The position numbers were made by a program, and so were the translations under genes. The notes beneath the pieces were generated by a model. That model saw only the letters and a list, made by a program, of their open reading frames with translations. It ran no database searches and was not told the DNA's origin. Positions 36,461 to 45,797 of a DNA stretch of 61,391 nucleotides are shown here, piece after piece. This stretch comes from Streptosporangiales bacterium (GTDB lineage Bacteria > Actinomycetota > Actinomycetes > Streptosporangiales > WHSR01), in NCBI GenBank assembly GCA_009379995.1, contig WHSR01000019.1:1-61391 (forward strand), in the 5' to 3' direction. Every line of letters starts with the position of its first letter. Within the stretch, counting starts at the first letter, position 1.

Positions 36461-37474
36461 ATGAATCCTGGGTTCTCATCGATGAAGAAGCGGCGACTGG
36501 GCAGGACCGACGTCGAGGTCACGCCGATCGGGCTGGGCTGTATGCAGTTCGCCGGCGCAGGCTTCTACAGCCTGGGCTTCACCCCCACGACCCAGGACAC
36601 TGTCGATTCGGTGGTCGGCGCGGCGCTGGACGGCGGGATCAACTGGTTCGACACCGCCGAGGCGTACGGCCGCGGAACATCGGAGCGGTCGCTGACTACG
36701 GCTCTCCAGCGCCGGGATGTCGAGCCGGGCGAGGTGGCGATCGCCACCAAGTGGATGCCGTTCCCGCGGAGGGCCCCCAACATCGGCCGCACCATCGACA
36801 CCCGGCTGAGCAGGCTCCAGGGCTATCCCGTCGATCTCTATCAGATCCACCTGCCTGTTGCCCTGTCGCCGATCTCCGTGCAGATGCGTGAGATGGCAAG
36901 GGTGCTTCGCGCCGGAAAGATCAGGTCGATCGGAGTGAGCAACTTCTCCGCCCACCAGATGGAGACGGCGAGCCGGGCGCTGGAGCGCGAGGGGATCGTC
37001 CTGGCTTCCAACCAGGTCCGCATCAACCTGCTCGACCGGCGCATCGAGAACAACGGGCTGCTGGAGATCGCCCGCCGGCTCGGCGTCACGTTGATCGCCT
37101 ATTCCCCCCTTGCCCAGGGGTTGCTCACCGGCAGGTTCCACGAGAACCCCGAGCTCCTGCGCGCGCTGCGCCCCCTCCGGCGGATGGCCGGGGGCTACGG
37201 CCGCCGCCGCATGGCGCGTACCGCGCCCTTGATCGACGGGCTGCGCGCCATCGGTAGCGCCCACGGCGCGACTCCGTCGCAGGTCGCGCTGAACTGGCTG
37301 GTGAGCTACTACGGGGACACGGTGGTGGCGATACCGGGAGCCTCCAAGCCCCGACAGGCCGAGGAGAGCGCCGGTGCGATGGGCTTCCGGCTGACCGAGG
37401 ACGAACTGGCCCGACTCGATCAACTCTCCCGGACCGCCTCGGCACAGCATCCGGCGCCCGCACCCGACCGGTGA
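36461..37474 (+). CDS. Aldo/keto reductase
   Basis: A 337-residue NADPH-dependent TIM-barrel oxidoreductase. The catalytic tetrad is visible as Asp and Tyr in NWFDTAEAYG, Lys in ATKW and His in YQIHLP. The cofactor-binding C-terminal part contains IPGASKPRQAEE. It resembles the broad aldo/keto reductase group acting on sugars and aldehydes; the substrate is unknown. A TATATC at 36444-36449 is a plausible -10 for a start near 36461; an ATG at 36482 is the alternative and gives the more conserved first residues MKKRRLGRTDVEV. Confidence 0.88.
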   Translation: MNPGFSSMKKRRLGRTDVEVTPIGLGCMQFAGAGFYSLGFTPTTQDTVDSVVGAALDGGINWFDTAEAYGRGTSERSLTTALQRRDVEPGEVAIATKWMPFPRRAPNIGRTIDTRLSRLQGYPVDLYQIHLPVALSPISVQMREMARVLRAGKIRSIGVSNFSAHQMETASRALEREGIVLASNQVRINLLDRRIENNGLLEIARRLGVTLIAYSPLAQGLLTGRFHENPELLRALRPLRRMAGGYGRRRMARTAPLIDGLRAIGSAHGATPSQVALNWLVSYYGDTVVAIPGASKPRQAEESAGAMGFRLTEDELARLDQLSRTASAQHPAPAPDR

Positions 37475-37508
37475 CCGATCTACGGTCTCGGGCCTCGCCC
37501 GTGGATCT

Positions 37509-37757
37509 TCATGGTCGCGGCACCAGGCGCTCGGCGAGTCGTTCCAGTACGGCGACCACCTCTCGGACTTCGTGGGCGTCGTCGGTGCCGTGTCCGGCCG
37601 CGCTTCGGCACATCTCAAGGAGATCGCCCACCTCGTGGATATCCACATGATCCGCCCATAGAAAGCCGCGAGCCCGGGACCCGTCGTCCGGCGGGACCTT
37701 CCCGGGCTCACTTCCTAACCGCTCCGCGATTATGTGCTGCGCCAGCGATCGCGCCAC
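37509..37757 (-). CDS. Hypothetical small protein
   Basis: An 82-residue ORF of normal codon look, rich in acidic and basic residues (DHVDIHEVGDLLEMCRSA, EVREVVAVLERLAERL). Its start overlaps the mazG end by 28 bp on the same strand. No family recognised. It fills an otherwise empty gap between convergent genes, so it could be a real small gene or chance. Confidence 0.35.
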   Translation of the reverse strand: MARSLAQHIIAERLGSEPGKVPPDDGSRARGFLWADHVDIHEVGDLLEMCRSAAGHGTDDAHEVREVVAVLERLAERLVPRP

Positions 37758-38782
37758 TTCTCCGGACCAAGATCGCTGGGGTTGTGACCCTCCGCGCGGC
37801 CGGCTTCCTCGACGGCGAGCAGCCGGTCGCGGAACTCGCGGGCGACGTGGCGGAGCGCGGCCTCCGGGTCGACGCCCTGTTCGCGGGACCGGGCCACGGC
37901 GGCGAACAGTTCGCCGCCGATGCCGTCGCGGGCGAACGAGGCGATGAGGTCGTCGGGCACACCCGCGCGGGCCGCGCGCCGCTGCAGCGCGTGCGCGAGG
38001 GCCAGCGCCGGCTGGCCCAACGGGATCCCCTCGACCGCGGAGGACCGCCGCTTCTCCGCGCGCTTGATCTCCTCCCAGTTCGTCTTCACCTCTTCGGCGC
38101 CGCTCACCTCGACGTCGCCGAAGACGTGCGGGTGCCGGCGGACCAGCTTGTCGACGATGCCGGCGGCCACGTCGTCGACGCTGAAGTGGGTCTCGTCGTC
38201 GTCGCTCTCCTCGGCGATGCGGGCATGGAACGCGACCTGCAGCAGCACGTCGCCGAGCTCCTCACGCAGGGCGGCAAGGTCATCGGTCTCGATGGCCTCG
38301 ACTGCCTCGTACGCCTCCTCCAGCAGGTGCGGCGCCAGCGACCGGTGCGTCTGGTCCCGGTCCCACGGGCACTGCCGGCGCAGCTGATCCATGGTGGTGA
38401 CCAGGTCGAGCAGCCGGGCGCCGGGCAGGTCGTACGAACCGTGCACCACCTCAACCTCCGGCGCGGCGTCGGGGTCCGCGGTGACCAGCTCGCCGAGGGC
38501 CCGCATGAGATCCTCGTCGCCGTCGACGTCGGCCAGCCACACCACCGGGGAGCCGGCCGTGCCCGCGTGTTCGACCAGCAGCCCCGCCAGCTCGGCCGGT
38601 GAGGACGACCGCGCGGAGACCGGCCGCACTGTGATCTCGGCCTCCGACAGGTACGGGACCTGAGGGTGGTCGAGCGAGGCCGCGAGCACCTGCCCCTCGC
38701 CCAGCGCCCGCCAGGCACGCCAGCTCAGCAGTCCGGGCGCCACCCGGTGGGTGGTCGCGAGAAAGACCAGGCGGCCGGGCAC
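37730..38782 (-). CDS. mazG: MazG nucleoside triphosphate pyrophosphohydrolase
   Basis: A 350-residue housecleaning enzyme hydrolysing (d)NTPs to monophosphates. The first MazG domain starts at TTMDQLRRQCPWDRDQTHRS near residue 130 and has the metal-binding helices LLEEAYEAVEAI and LREELGDVLLQVAFHARIAEE; the WEEIKRAEK segment follows near 240. The N-terminal 120 residues are poorly conserved and look like the degenerate methylase-like region seen in actinobacterial MazG. It lies 8 bp after the SurA-like gene in the mfd cluster. Confidence 0.93.
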   Translation of the reverse strand: MPGRLVFLATTHRVAPGLLSWRAWRALGEGQVLAASLDHPQVPYLSEAEITVRPVSARSSSPAELAGLLVEHAGTAGSPVVWLADVDGDEDLMRALGELVTADPDAAPEVEVVHGSYDLPGARLLDLVTTMDQLRRQCPWDRDQTHRSLAPHLLEEAYEAVEAIETDDLAALREELGDVLLQVAFHARIAEESDDDETHFSVDDVAAGIVDKLVRRHPHVFGDVEVSGAEEVKTNWEEIKRAEKRRSSAVEGIPLGQPALALAHALQRRAARAGVPDDLIASFARDGIGGELFAAVARSREQGVDPEAALRHVAREFRDRLLAVEEAGRAEGHNPSDLGPEKWRDRWRST

Positions 38783-38790
38783 GGGTCGGC

Positions 38791-39399
38791 TCAGCCCCCG
38801 GCCTGGCTCTCCGGGCGGGACAGGGTGTCGTCGGCGGCCACCACGGTGAGCGAGCTGTAGTCGAACCGCCCGTACCGCGGGCTCACCCTGACGCCGAGGT
38901 CGCGGGCGAGGTCGACCAGGTACCGCTGCACCTGCGGGGCCGCCTGCGTCGGGTCGGCGTCCGGCGCCAGCCGACCGGCGAGCTGCTCCTGGATCAGCGC
39001 CTCCCGCACCGCCTCGCGCAGCAGATCCGGCGGGATGCCGCCGACCATCGCCCGCATCTCGAGGTCCCGGCGGCTGCCCTGCTCGGCGATGAACGAGTCG
39101 ATCTCCCCCTCGGAGACCGAGATCCCCTCACGCTCGGCCGCCTGCTCGACGATGCGGAACCGAAGCAGCAGCATCAGCTCGCTGCGGGTCAGCGACTGCG
39201 GGTCGGGCAGCCTCAGCTGCTCCGGCGGGACCGGGGAGCGTTTATGCGCCTCCTGAAAGGAGCGAACGGCCTCCTGCACCTGGACGGTGGTGATCCGCTC
39301 GTCGTCGACGATGGCGGCGGCGCCCATCTTTACCGGTGTCTGCCCGCACGCGGTCAACGCTGCAGCGACCACTGCGAGTCCGAGAAGCTTGCGAAGCAC
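38791..39399 (-). CDS. SurA-N-like lipoprotein
   Basis: A 202-residue predicted lipoprotein: lipobox LTAC at residues 15-18 of the GTG-started protein, then a SurA/trigger-factor-type helical chaperone region (AAIVDDERITTVQVQEAVRS, ELMLLLRFRIVEQAAEREGI, ISVSEGEIDSFI). No PPIase domain is present. In this phylum it commonly lies between mfd and mazG, suggesting a folding role outside the membrane. GTG at 39399 directly begins the signal peptide; the longer frame overlaps mfd. Confidence 0.85.
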   Translation of the reverse strand: MLRKLLGLAVVAAALTACGQTPVKMGAAAIVDDERITTVQVQEAVRSFQEAHKRSPVPPEQLRLPDPQSLTRSELMLLLRFRIVEQAAEREGISVSEGEIDSFIAEQGSRRDLEMRAMVGGIPPDLLREAVREALIQEQLAGRLAPDADPTQAAPQVQRYLVDLARDLGVRVSPRYGRFDYSSLTVVAADDTLSRPESQAGG

Positions 39400-39404
39400 A
39401 GGCC

Positions 39405-42400
39405 CTAGTGTGCCCGATCCGTTTTCTCCCCGACGCGGTGGTCCAGTACCGAGTCGACAACCTCGGTGCACCACTTGAGCAGGTCCAGGTCGCGCAGCAA
39501 GCGGCCGCCGATCGGGGCGGCCTGACGCGCCAGCGTCGTCGAGGAATACTTCGGGGCCGGCACCAGCAGCGTCCGCACCGCGGGCTTGACGACGCTCCTC
39601 GGGTAGAGCCGCCCCAGCCGCACCCGGGCAGAGTCGGGCAGCTCGACCGGGGCGAACCGGACGTGGTTGCCCTGCAGCGCGACCTCGGTAAGGCCCGCGC
39701 CGCGCGCCCGGGTCCGGAACCGTGCCACCTCCAGCAGGTTGTCGACCGGCGGGGGCAGAGGCCCGTACCGGTCGGTGAGCTCGTCCCGTACGGCGCGTAC
39801 GCCGTCGTCGGATTCGATGCCGGCGATCCGCCGATACGCCTCCAGCCGCAGCCGTTCCCCCGGCACATAGTCGTGCGGGATGTGCGCGTCGATGGGCAGC
39901 TCCACCTTGACCTCGGTCGGCTCGTGCTCGCGCTCGTCCTTGAACTCGGCGACCGCCTCGCCCACCATCCGCACGTACAGGTCGAACCCGACGTTCGCGA
40001 TGTGCCCGGCCTGCTCGGCCCCGAGGATGTTGCCGGCTCCGCGGATCTCCAGGTCCTTGGTTGCCACGTACATGCCCGCACCCATCTCGGTGTGCTGGGC
40101 GATGGTGGCCAGCCGTTCGTGCGCGGTCTCGGTGAGCGGGCGCTCCGGCGGGTAGGTGAAGTACGCGTACGCCCGCTCACGGCCGCGGCCCACCCGGCCG
40201 CGGAGCTGGTGGAGCTGGGACAGCCCGAACGCGTCGGCCCTGTCGACGATCAAGGTGTTGGCGTTCGGGATGTCCAGGCCGGACTCGACGATCGTGGTGC
40301 ACACCAGCACGTCGTGGTCCTTCTCCCAGAAGTCGACCATCACCCTTTCCAGCTGGTGCTCGGGCATCTGCCCGTGCGCGACCCCGACCCGTGCCTCGGG
40401 CACCAGCGCGCGCACCCGGGAGGCGACCCTGTCGATGGAGGCCACCCGGTTGTGCAGGTAGAACACCTGGCCCTCGCGCAGCAGCTCGCGCCGGATCGCC
40501 GCGGCGATCTGGGCTTCGTCGTGCGGACCCACGAAGGTCAGGACCGGGTGCCGCTCCTCCGGCGGGGTGAGGATCGTCGACATCTCCCGGATGCCGGACA
40601 GCCCCATCTCCAGGGTGCGCGGGATCGGCGTTGCCGACATCGAGAGCACGTCCACCTGGGTGCGCAGATGCTTGAGGTACTCCTTGTGCTCCACCCCGAA
40701 CCTCTGCTCCTCGTCGACCACGACCAGGCCGAGGTTCTTGAACCTGGTCTCCGGCGACAGCAGCCGATGCGTGCCGATGACGACGTCCGCGGTGCCGTTG
40801 GCCAGGCCCTCCTGCACCTCGGCCGCCTCCTTGTCGGTCTGGAACCGGGAGAAGGCCTTGGTCATCACCGGGAAGTTCGCGTACCGCTCGGTGAAGGTGG
40901 AGTGGTGCTGCTGCACCAGCAGGGTGGTCGGGCAGAGCACGGCGACCTGCTTGCCGTCCTGCACCGCCTTGAACGCCGCCCGCACCGCGATCTCGGTCTT
41001 GCCGTAACCGACGTCGCCACAGATCAACCGGTCCATCGGCGAGGACTTCTCCATGTCCGCCTTGACCTCGTCGATGGCGGCGAGCTGGTCGGGGGTCTCG
41101 ACGTACGGGAAGGCGTCCTCCAGCTCGTGCTGCCACGGGCTGTCCGCCGCGAAGGGATGGCCGGACGAGGCCATCCGGGCCGAGTACAGCCGGATCAGCT
41201 CGGCGGCGATCTGGCGTACCGCCTTGCGGGCCCGTCCCTTGGCCTTGGCCCAGTCGGCACCGCCCAGCCGGTGCAGCGCCGGCGCCTCCCCACCGACGTA
41301 CTTGGTGACCTGGTCGAGCTGGTCGGTGGGCACGTACAGCCGGTCGCCGGGCTGGCCGCGCCGGGCCGGCGCGTACTCGATGACCAGGTACTCCCGGGTG
41401 GCGCCGGGTTCCCGATGCCCGGCCCCGGCCGGGCGAACCGTGCGCTGCGCCATCTCCACGTAGCGCCCGACGCCGTGCTGCTCGTGCACCACGTAGTCGC
41501 CCGGCCTGAGCTGCAGCGGGTCGATGGTGGCGCGGCGGCGGCTGGGCAGCCGGCGCATGTCCTTGGTCGAGGCTCGCTGCCCGGCCAGGTCGGTCTCGGT
41601 GAGGACCGCGAGCCGCACGTCCGGCCAGACGAAGCCGCGGTCGAGCAGGCCGGTGCAGACGTGGGCGATCGAGGGCTCGGGGACGGCCCGCAGGTCGTCG
41701 TCGAGACGGGCGCCGATCCCGTCGTCGCGGAGCACCTCGACCAGCCGCTCCGCCGGGCCGTGCCCCTCGGTCACCAGCACGACCCGCCATTCGTCGTGCA
41801 GCCAGCCCTTGATGTCGGCGAGGACGCGCTGGGTGTCGCCACGGTACGACTCCGCCGCCAGGGCACCGAGGTGAACCTGCTGGGCTTCCGGATCGACCGC
41901 CCCGCTCTCCGGCTGGGTGGGCGCAAACGGGGTGATGGTCCACCAGGTGACGCCGAGGGCGCGGGCGTCCGCATGGACCTCAGCTATGGACTTGTACGCG
42001 ACGCCACCCAGGTCGATCGGGGCCTCCCCGCCGGTCGCCGCGCTGGCCCACGCCGCATCCAGGAACTCCTGGCTGGTGCGGACCAGCTCCGCGGCCCGGG
42101 TGCGGATCCGCTCCGGGTCGCAGGCGAGCACGTACGCGTCCGCGAAGTAGTCCAGCAACAACTCCATGCGGTCGACGAGGACCGGGGCGAGCGCCTCCAT
42201 CCCCTCGACCGCGACGCCGTCGGTCAGCTTGCCGAGGACCTCGGCCAGCTCTGGGTGGTCCGCGTGTGCCTCGGCGAGCTCACCGGCGCGCTCGCGTACC
42301 TCCGGGGTGAGCAGCAGCTCGCGGCACGGCGGCGCCCAGAGCCTCGGCTGGGCACCCGGATCCTCCTCCAGGCTGCGCTGGTCGGCGACCTTGAAATAGC

Positions 42401-43064
42401 GGATCTCCTCGACCGTGTCGCCCCAGAACTCCAGCCGCAGCGGATGCTCCTCGGTCGGCGGGAAGACGTCGAGGATGCCGCCGCGTACGGCGACTTCGCC
42501 GCGCTTTTCCACCAGGTCCACGCGGGCGTAGCCGACGTCGACGAGAGAGGCGACGAGATCGGTCAGGTCGACCTCGTCCCCGGTGCGCACATCCACCGGC
42601 CGAAGGTCGCCGAGGCCGGCCACGATCGGCTGCAGAAGGCTGCGCACCGGTGCCACCACCACCCTGGGCGGCCCGTGGTGGGGGTCGTCGGGATCGGGGT
42701 GACGCAGCCGGCGCAGTACGGCGAGGCGCCGGCCGACGGTGTCCGAACGCGGCGAGAGCCGTTCGTGCGGCAGCGTCTCCCAGCCGGGAAACTCCGCGAC
42801 CCCTTCGGGCGGCAGCAGCGAGGAGAGCGCGGCGGCCAGATCCTCGGCCTCCCGCTCGGTGGCGGTGACGGCGAGCACCGGCCGGCCGGCATCCCCCTCG
42901 CCCCTCGACGTCAGCGCCGCGACGAGGAAGGGACGCAGCGCGGGCGGTGCGACGAGGTCGAGCGGTTCGGCGCGGGACGACGGGTCGTCGGCGCGCGCTG
43001 CGTCCAAGACGCGGCGCATCACCGGGTCGCCGACGGCGACGTCGAGCAGTCCAGACAGGTTCAT
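39405..43064 (-). CDS. mfd: Transcription-repair coupling factor
   Basis: A 1219-residue DNA translocase that removes stalled RNA polymerase and recruits UvrA. Domain order: UvrB-like module (residues 1-350), RNA-polymerase-interaction domain (about 530-600, with RPGDYVVHEQHGVGRYVEM), RecG-like translocase with Walker A GDVGYGKTEIA near 690 and the DEEQ box VVDEEQRFGVEHKE, then FVGPHDEAQIAA and VGRGRERAYAYF, and a C-terminal TRCF/D7 domain (about 1080-1180). Length matches the family. The start ATG at 43064 has no close upstream partner on its strand. A long plus-strand ORF across it is a GC-bias shadow. Confidence 0.97.
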   Translation of the reverse strand: MNLSGLLDVAVGDPVMRRVLDAARADDPSSRAEPLDLVAPPALRPFLVAALTSRGEGDAGRPVLAVTATEREAEDLAAALSSLLPPEGVAEFPGWETLPHERLSPRSDTVGRRLAVLRRLRHPDPDDPHHGPPRVVVAPVRSLLQPIVAGLGDLRPVDVRTGDEVDLTDLVASLVDVGYARVDLVEKRGEVAVRGGILDVFPPTEEHPLRLEFWGDTVEEIRYFKVADQRSLEEDPGAQPRLWAPPCRELLLTPEVRERAGELAEAHADHPELAEVLGKLTDGVAVEGMEALAPVLVDRMELLLDYFADAYVLACDPERIRTRAAELVRTSQEFLDAAWASAATGGEAPIDLGGVAYKSIAEVHADARALGVTWWTITPFAPTQPESGAVDPEAQQVHLGALAAESYRGDTQRVLADIKGWLHDEWRVVLVTEGHGPAERLVEVLRDDGIGARLDDDLRAVPEPSIAHVCTGLLDRGFVWPDVRLAVLTETDLAGQRASTKDMRRLPSRRRATIDPLQLRPGDYVVHEQHGVGRYVEMAQRTVRPAGAGHREPGATREYLVIEYAPARRGQPGDRLYVPTDQLDQVTKYVGGEAPALHRLGGADWAKAKGRARKAVRQIAAELIRLYSARMASSGHPFAADSPWQHELEDAFPYVETPDQLAAIDEVKADMEKSSPMDRLICGDVGYGKTEIAVRAAFKAVQDGKQVAVLCPTTLLVQQHHSTFTERYANFPVMTKAFSRFQTDKEAAEVQEGLANGTADVVIGTHRLLSPETRFKNLGLVVVDEEQRFGVEHKEYLKHLRTQVDVLSMSATPIPRTLEMGLSGIREMSTILTPPEERHPVLTFVGPHDEAQIAAAIRRELLREGQVFYLHNRVASIDRVASRVRALVPEARVGVAHGQMPEHQLERVMVDFWEKDHDVLVCTTIVESGLDIPNANTLIVDRADAFGLSQLHQLRGRVGRGRERAYAYFTYPPERPLTETAHERLATIAQHTEMGAGMYVATKDLEIRGAGNILGAEQAGHIANVGFDLYVRMVGEAVAEFKDEREHEPTEVKVELPIDAHIPHDYVPGERLRLEAYRRIAGIESDDGVRAVRDELTDRYGPLPPPVDNLLEVARFRTRARGAGLTEVALQGNHVRFAPVELPDSARVRLGRLYPRSVVKPAVRTLLVPAPKYSSTTLARQAAPIGGRLLRDLDLLKWCTEVVDSVLDHRVGEKTDRAH

Positions 43065-43184
43065 GGGTTCAAGGGCAGCGCTAAGCCCCGGGATCCGTGT
43101 AGACCCCGGGGAGTATCGACCGCTTCAGCCTACGCCCCTTGCGAGCCTGCTCGCGCCCGACCCCCGCCACGCGCCGCCCTATCT

Positions 43185-43245
43185 TGGCCGTGATCTTGCA
43201 GAAATTTGAACCGGCCCGCTTTGAGTTTCTCCATAGATCCCGGCC
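43185..43245. repeat. Dispersed inverted repeat, copy 5 (decayed)
   Basis: TTGGCCGTGATCTTGCAGAA (43184-43203) is intact and matches the left arm of copy 4. The mirror arm (about 43223-43245) has several mismatches (TTTCTCCATAGATCCCGGCC), so pairing is broken. It lies in the divergent gap between mfd and the methyltransferase gene, the only copy at a 5' side. Confidence 0.75.
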
Positions 43246-43333
43246 AGGAGGGTACAAAAGATCTAATATATCCTTTCCTGACTCGTCGTTTCTTCACGAT
43301 CATTCGGTTGATGAAGTACTAGCCTTTGAGATC

Positions 43334-44113
43334 GTGACGCAGGTTCAGCCGATTCGTTCTCGAATACGCGACGAGGACTTGTTCGCGCGCCGTATCAAGA
43401 GCCTGGCGCACGATGCGAACGGCAGACAAATCCGGATTCTCGAGGCGGGCTGCGGCGTCGGACAGGTGCCGAACCTCGACGACGTCGACTCACACATCAC
43501 CGGCATCGACTACGACCATCCGGTGCTGCGCGCCCGCACCGAAGAGCGCAGCGATCTGGACCTATGGATGCTCGGCGACCTCCGCACGCTCCCATTGCCG
43601 CAGCGGTCGTTCGACGTGGTCCATAGCTCGTGGCTGCTGCAACGCGCCGGAAATGTCGAACTCGTCCTGGATCGCATCCTCGCCGCTCTGCAACCCGGCG
43701 GGCTTTTCTTGCTGAAGATCCCGGATCGAGAGTCCGCGTACGGTTTTTGCGTACGGATCTTGCCCATGTGGGTGCGCACCCTGTATTGGCGGTGGCTCGG
43801 CCCGGCGGGGTCGGAGAACGAACCGCTTCCGGTCGTGTACGAGCTGGTTGTCTCGCATGCCGGCATTCAGCGGTACTGCCTGATGCGCGGACTTGTCGTC
43901 ATGGAGGAGTACGCCTCGGCGCCGTCGCTCAAGCGCTTCGGGCGGCTCGCCCGGCCGATGCGCTGGGTGCTGCGCGCGGTCGAAGCACTCTCTGGTGGAC
44001 GACTCTCCGCAGACCGCAGCGACCTGGTCTTCGTAATCCGCAAACCTGAGAACCGGTTCGCCCGGCTCGTCCCTGGCCCCTTCGACGCCGGCTCGTACCG
44101 CCACCCCGCCTGA
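43334..44113 (+). CDS. Class I SAM-dependent methyltransferase
   Basis: About 259 residues. SAM motif I is ILEAGCGVGQVPNL, the acidic loop ITGIDYDHPVL, motif II WMLGDLRTLPLPQRSFDVVHS, and ALQPGGLFLLKIPDRES follows. The C-terminal part has a hydrophobic stretch (FCVRILPMWVRTLYWRWL) typical of enzymes acting on lipids or glycans. The frame is open back to 43139, but that part runs through the decayed inverted repeat and cannot be ancestral coding; GTG at 43334 is my best start, with GTG 43190 as an alternative. The 70 bases before it are unusually AT-rich, consistent with a promoter or imported DNA. Confidence 0.72.
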   Translation: MTQVQPIRSRIRDEDLFARRIKSLAHDANGRQIRILEAGCGVGQVPNLDDVDSHITGIDYDHPVLRARTEERSDLDLWMLGDLRTLPLPQRSFDVVHSSWLLQRAGNVELVLDRILAALQPGGLFLLKIPDRESAYGFCVRILPMWVRTLYWRWLGPAGSENEPLPVVYELVVSHAGIQRYCLMRGLVVMEEYASAPSLKRFGRLARPMRWVLRAVEALSGGRLSADRSDLVFVIRKPENRFARLVPGPFDAGSYRHPA

Positions 44114-44216
44114 CCCACTCGCCGCCTCGTTATCTCGTTGACTGTCGGCGGGTTCGCCACGACGATGGCGATGGCGTGCCGAACACGCCGACGGTCAACA
44201 ACGGGAGGCGGACGCC

Positions 44217-45797
44217 GTGCTACCCGGTCGAGATTGGTTTCCCCGACGTCTGGCTGCCTTATTGGCCCCGGCAGTGTGCGCTGTCGCTTTACCTGTCGCA
44301 ACGTCGAACCATCTGGACTGGCCGGTCGGTGGACATGACGTGGCGAACACCCGCTCTAACCCGTTCGAGAAGAAGATCGACCGCTTCAACGCGAGCGATC
44401 TCACCGTCAAGTGGACCATTCCCACCCAGGGCGAAATCTCGGCGACCCCGGCGGTCGTCGACGGCGCCGTCTACTTCCCGGACTGGGCTGGCTACCTCAC
44501 CAAGGCCGACGCCAGCTCAGGCCGGGTGATCTGGTCGCGGCAGGTCTCTGAGTACACAGGCCTCGAACGGAACGTGTCACGGACCAGCCCGGCGGTGTCG
44601 CACGGCATCGTCTACATCGGCGACCAGGGCGGGTCGGTGGGCGCCGGCGCGCGCCTGATGGCGATCGACGCCCAGACCGGCGACCTGGTGTGGAGCAGGC
44701 TCGTCGACGACCACCCCGCGGCGCAGCTCACACAGGCGCCGATGGTGCACGACGGCGTGGTCTACCAGGGCGTGTCCTCTGTGGAGTTCGCCTTGGCGGG
44801 AGACCCTGACTACCCGTGCTGCACGTTCCGCGGCAACGTGGTCGCCCTCGATGCGGCGACGGGACGGATCCTGTGGCGGACCTACACCGTCCCGGACAAC
44901 GGCGGAGCGCCCGGCGGCTACAGCGGCGCGTCCGTCTGGGGCGGCACACCGGCGATCGACCCGAGACGCGGCCGGGTGTACGTCACGACCGGCAACAACT
45001 ACACGGTGCCGCAGGAGGCGAAGGACTGCCAGAACGCGGGCGGCACACCGGCGGAGTGCCTGTCGCCCGACGACCACGTGGATTCGGTTCTGGCGCTGGA
45101 CATGCGCACCGGCGCCATCGAGTGGGCGGCCGGCCCGGAGATCTTCGACGACTGGAACGGCGGTTGCCTGCCCGGCTTCCCGCCGGACAACTGCCCGGAC
45201 AACCCCGGCCCCGACTGGGACTTCGGTACTGGCGCACAGCTGTTCGTAGCGCACGTCGACGGGCGGTCGCGGCGGGTGGTCGGCGCTGGGCAGAAGAGCG
45301 GCCAGTATTGGCTGCTCGACGCCCGCACCGGTGAGATCCTGTGGAGCGCGGCCGCCGGGCCGGGAGGGGTGAACGGCGGCATCCAGTGGGGCACCGCGAC
45401 CGACGGCAGGCGGATCTACCTCGCCGAGGCGAACTTCGAGCGTCGACCGTACGAGCTGCCGAACGGACAGACGATCGACTACGGCTCGTTCGCCGCGCTC
45501 GACCCGGCCACCGGCCGGATCCTCTGGCAGACCGCGGACCCGAGCCAGGACATCGACACTGCCGCGGTCACCGTCGCGAACGGCGTCATGTACGCCGGCT
45601 CGCTGAGCGGGCGGATGTTCGCCCTGGACGCGGCCACCGGTGACGTCCTGTGGGACTTCCAGGGCGACGGCCCCTCGGCCGCCGGCCCGGCCGTCGTCGA
45701 CGGCACCGTGTACTGGGGCAACGGCTACCCCAACCGCCTGGAGATTCCATCGCCCCCGTCGCCGAGCACCTTCTACGCCTTCTCGGTCCCGGCCTGA
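44217..45797 (+). CDS. Secreted PQQ-type beta-propeller dehydrogenase-like protein
   Basis: A 526-residue exported protein. The first 30 residues are a signal peptide (RRLAALLAPAVCAVALPVA). Repeated propeller blades end in GRVIWSRQ, GDLVWSRL, GRILWRTY, GEILWSAA, GRILWQTA and GDVLWDFQ. An adjacent Cys-Cys pair in DPDYPCCTF and several more cysteines may form disulfides, and the overall arrangement resembles PQQ-dependent polyvinyl-alcohol/alcohol dehydrogenases. Quinone binding cannot be proved by eye. GTG at 44217 follows GGGAGGCGG. Its 3' end overlaps the convergent GntR gene by 25 bp. Confidence 0.82.
   Translation: MLPGRDWFPRRLAALLAPAVCAVALPVATSNHLDWPVGGHDVANTRSNPFEKKIDRFNASDLTVKWTIPTQGEISATPAVVDGAVYFPDWAGYLTKADASSGRVIWSRQVSEYTGLERNVSRTSPAVSHGIVYIGDQGGSVGAGARLMAIDAQTGDLVWSRLVDDHPAAQLTQAPMVHDGVVYQGVSSVEFALAGDPDYPCCTFRGNVVALDAATGRILWRTYTVPDNGGAPGGYSGASVWGGTPAIDPRRGRVYVTTGNNYTVPQEAKDCQNAGGTPAECLSPDDHVDSVLALDMRTGAIEWAAGPEIFDDWNGGCLPGFPPDNCPDNPGPDWDFGTGAQLFVAHVDGRSRRVVGAGQKSGQYWLLDARTGEILWSAAAGPGGVNGGIQWGTATDGRRIYLAEANFERRPYELPNGQTIDYGSFAALDPATGRILWQTADPSQDIDTAAVTVANGVMYAGSLSGRMFALDAATGDVLWDFQGDGPSAAGPAVVDGTVYWGNGYPNRLEIPSPPSPSTFYAFSVPA

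Noticed and set aside
39336..43193. A 1285-codon open frame on the plus strand
   Set aside because: It is fully antisense to mfd, whose domains are intact. The composition (His/Arg/Gly/Pro-rich, no family motif) is the mirror of a high-GC gene.
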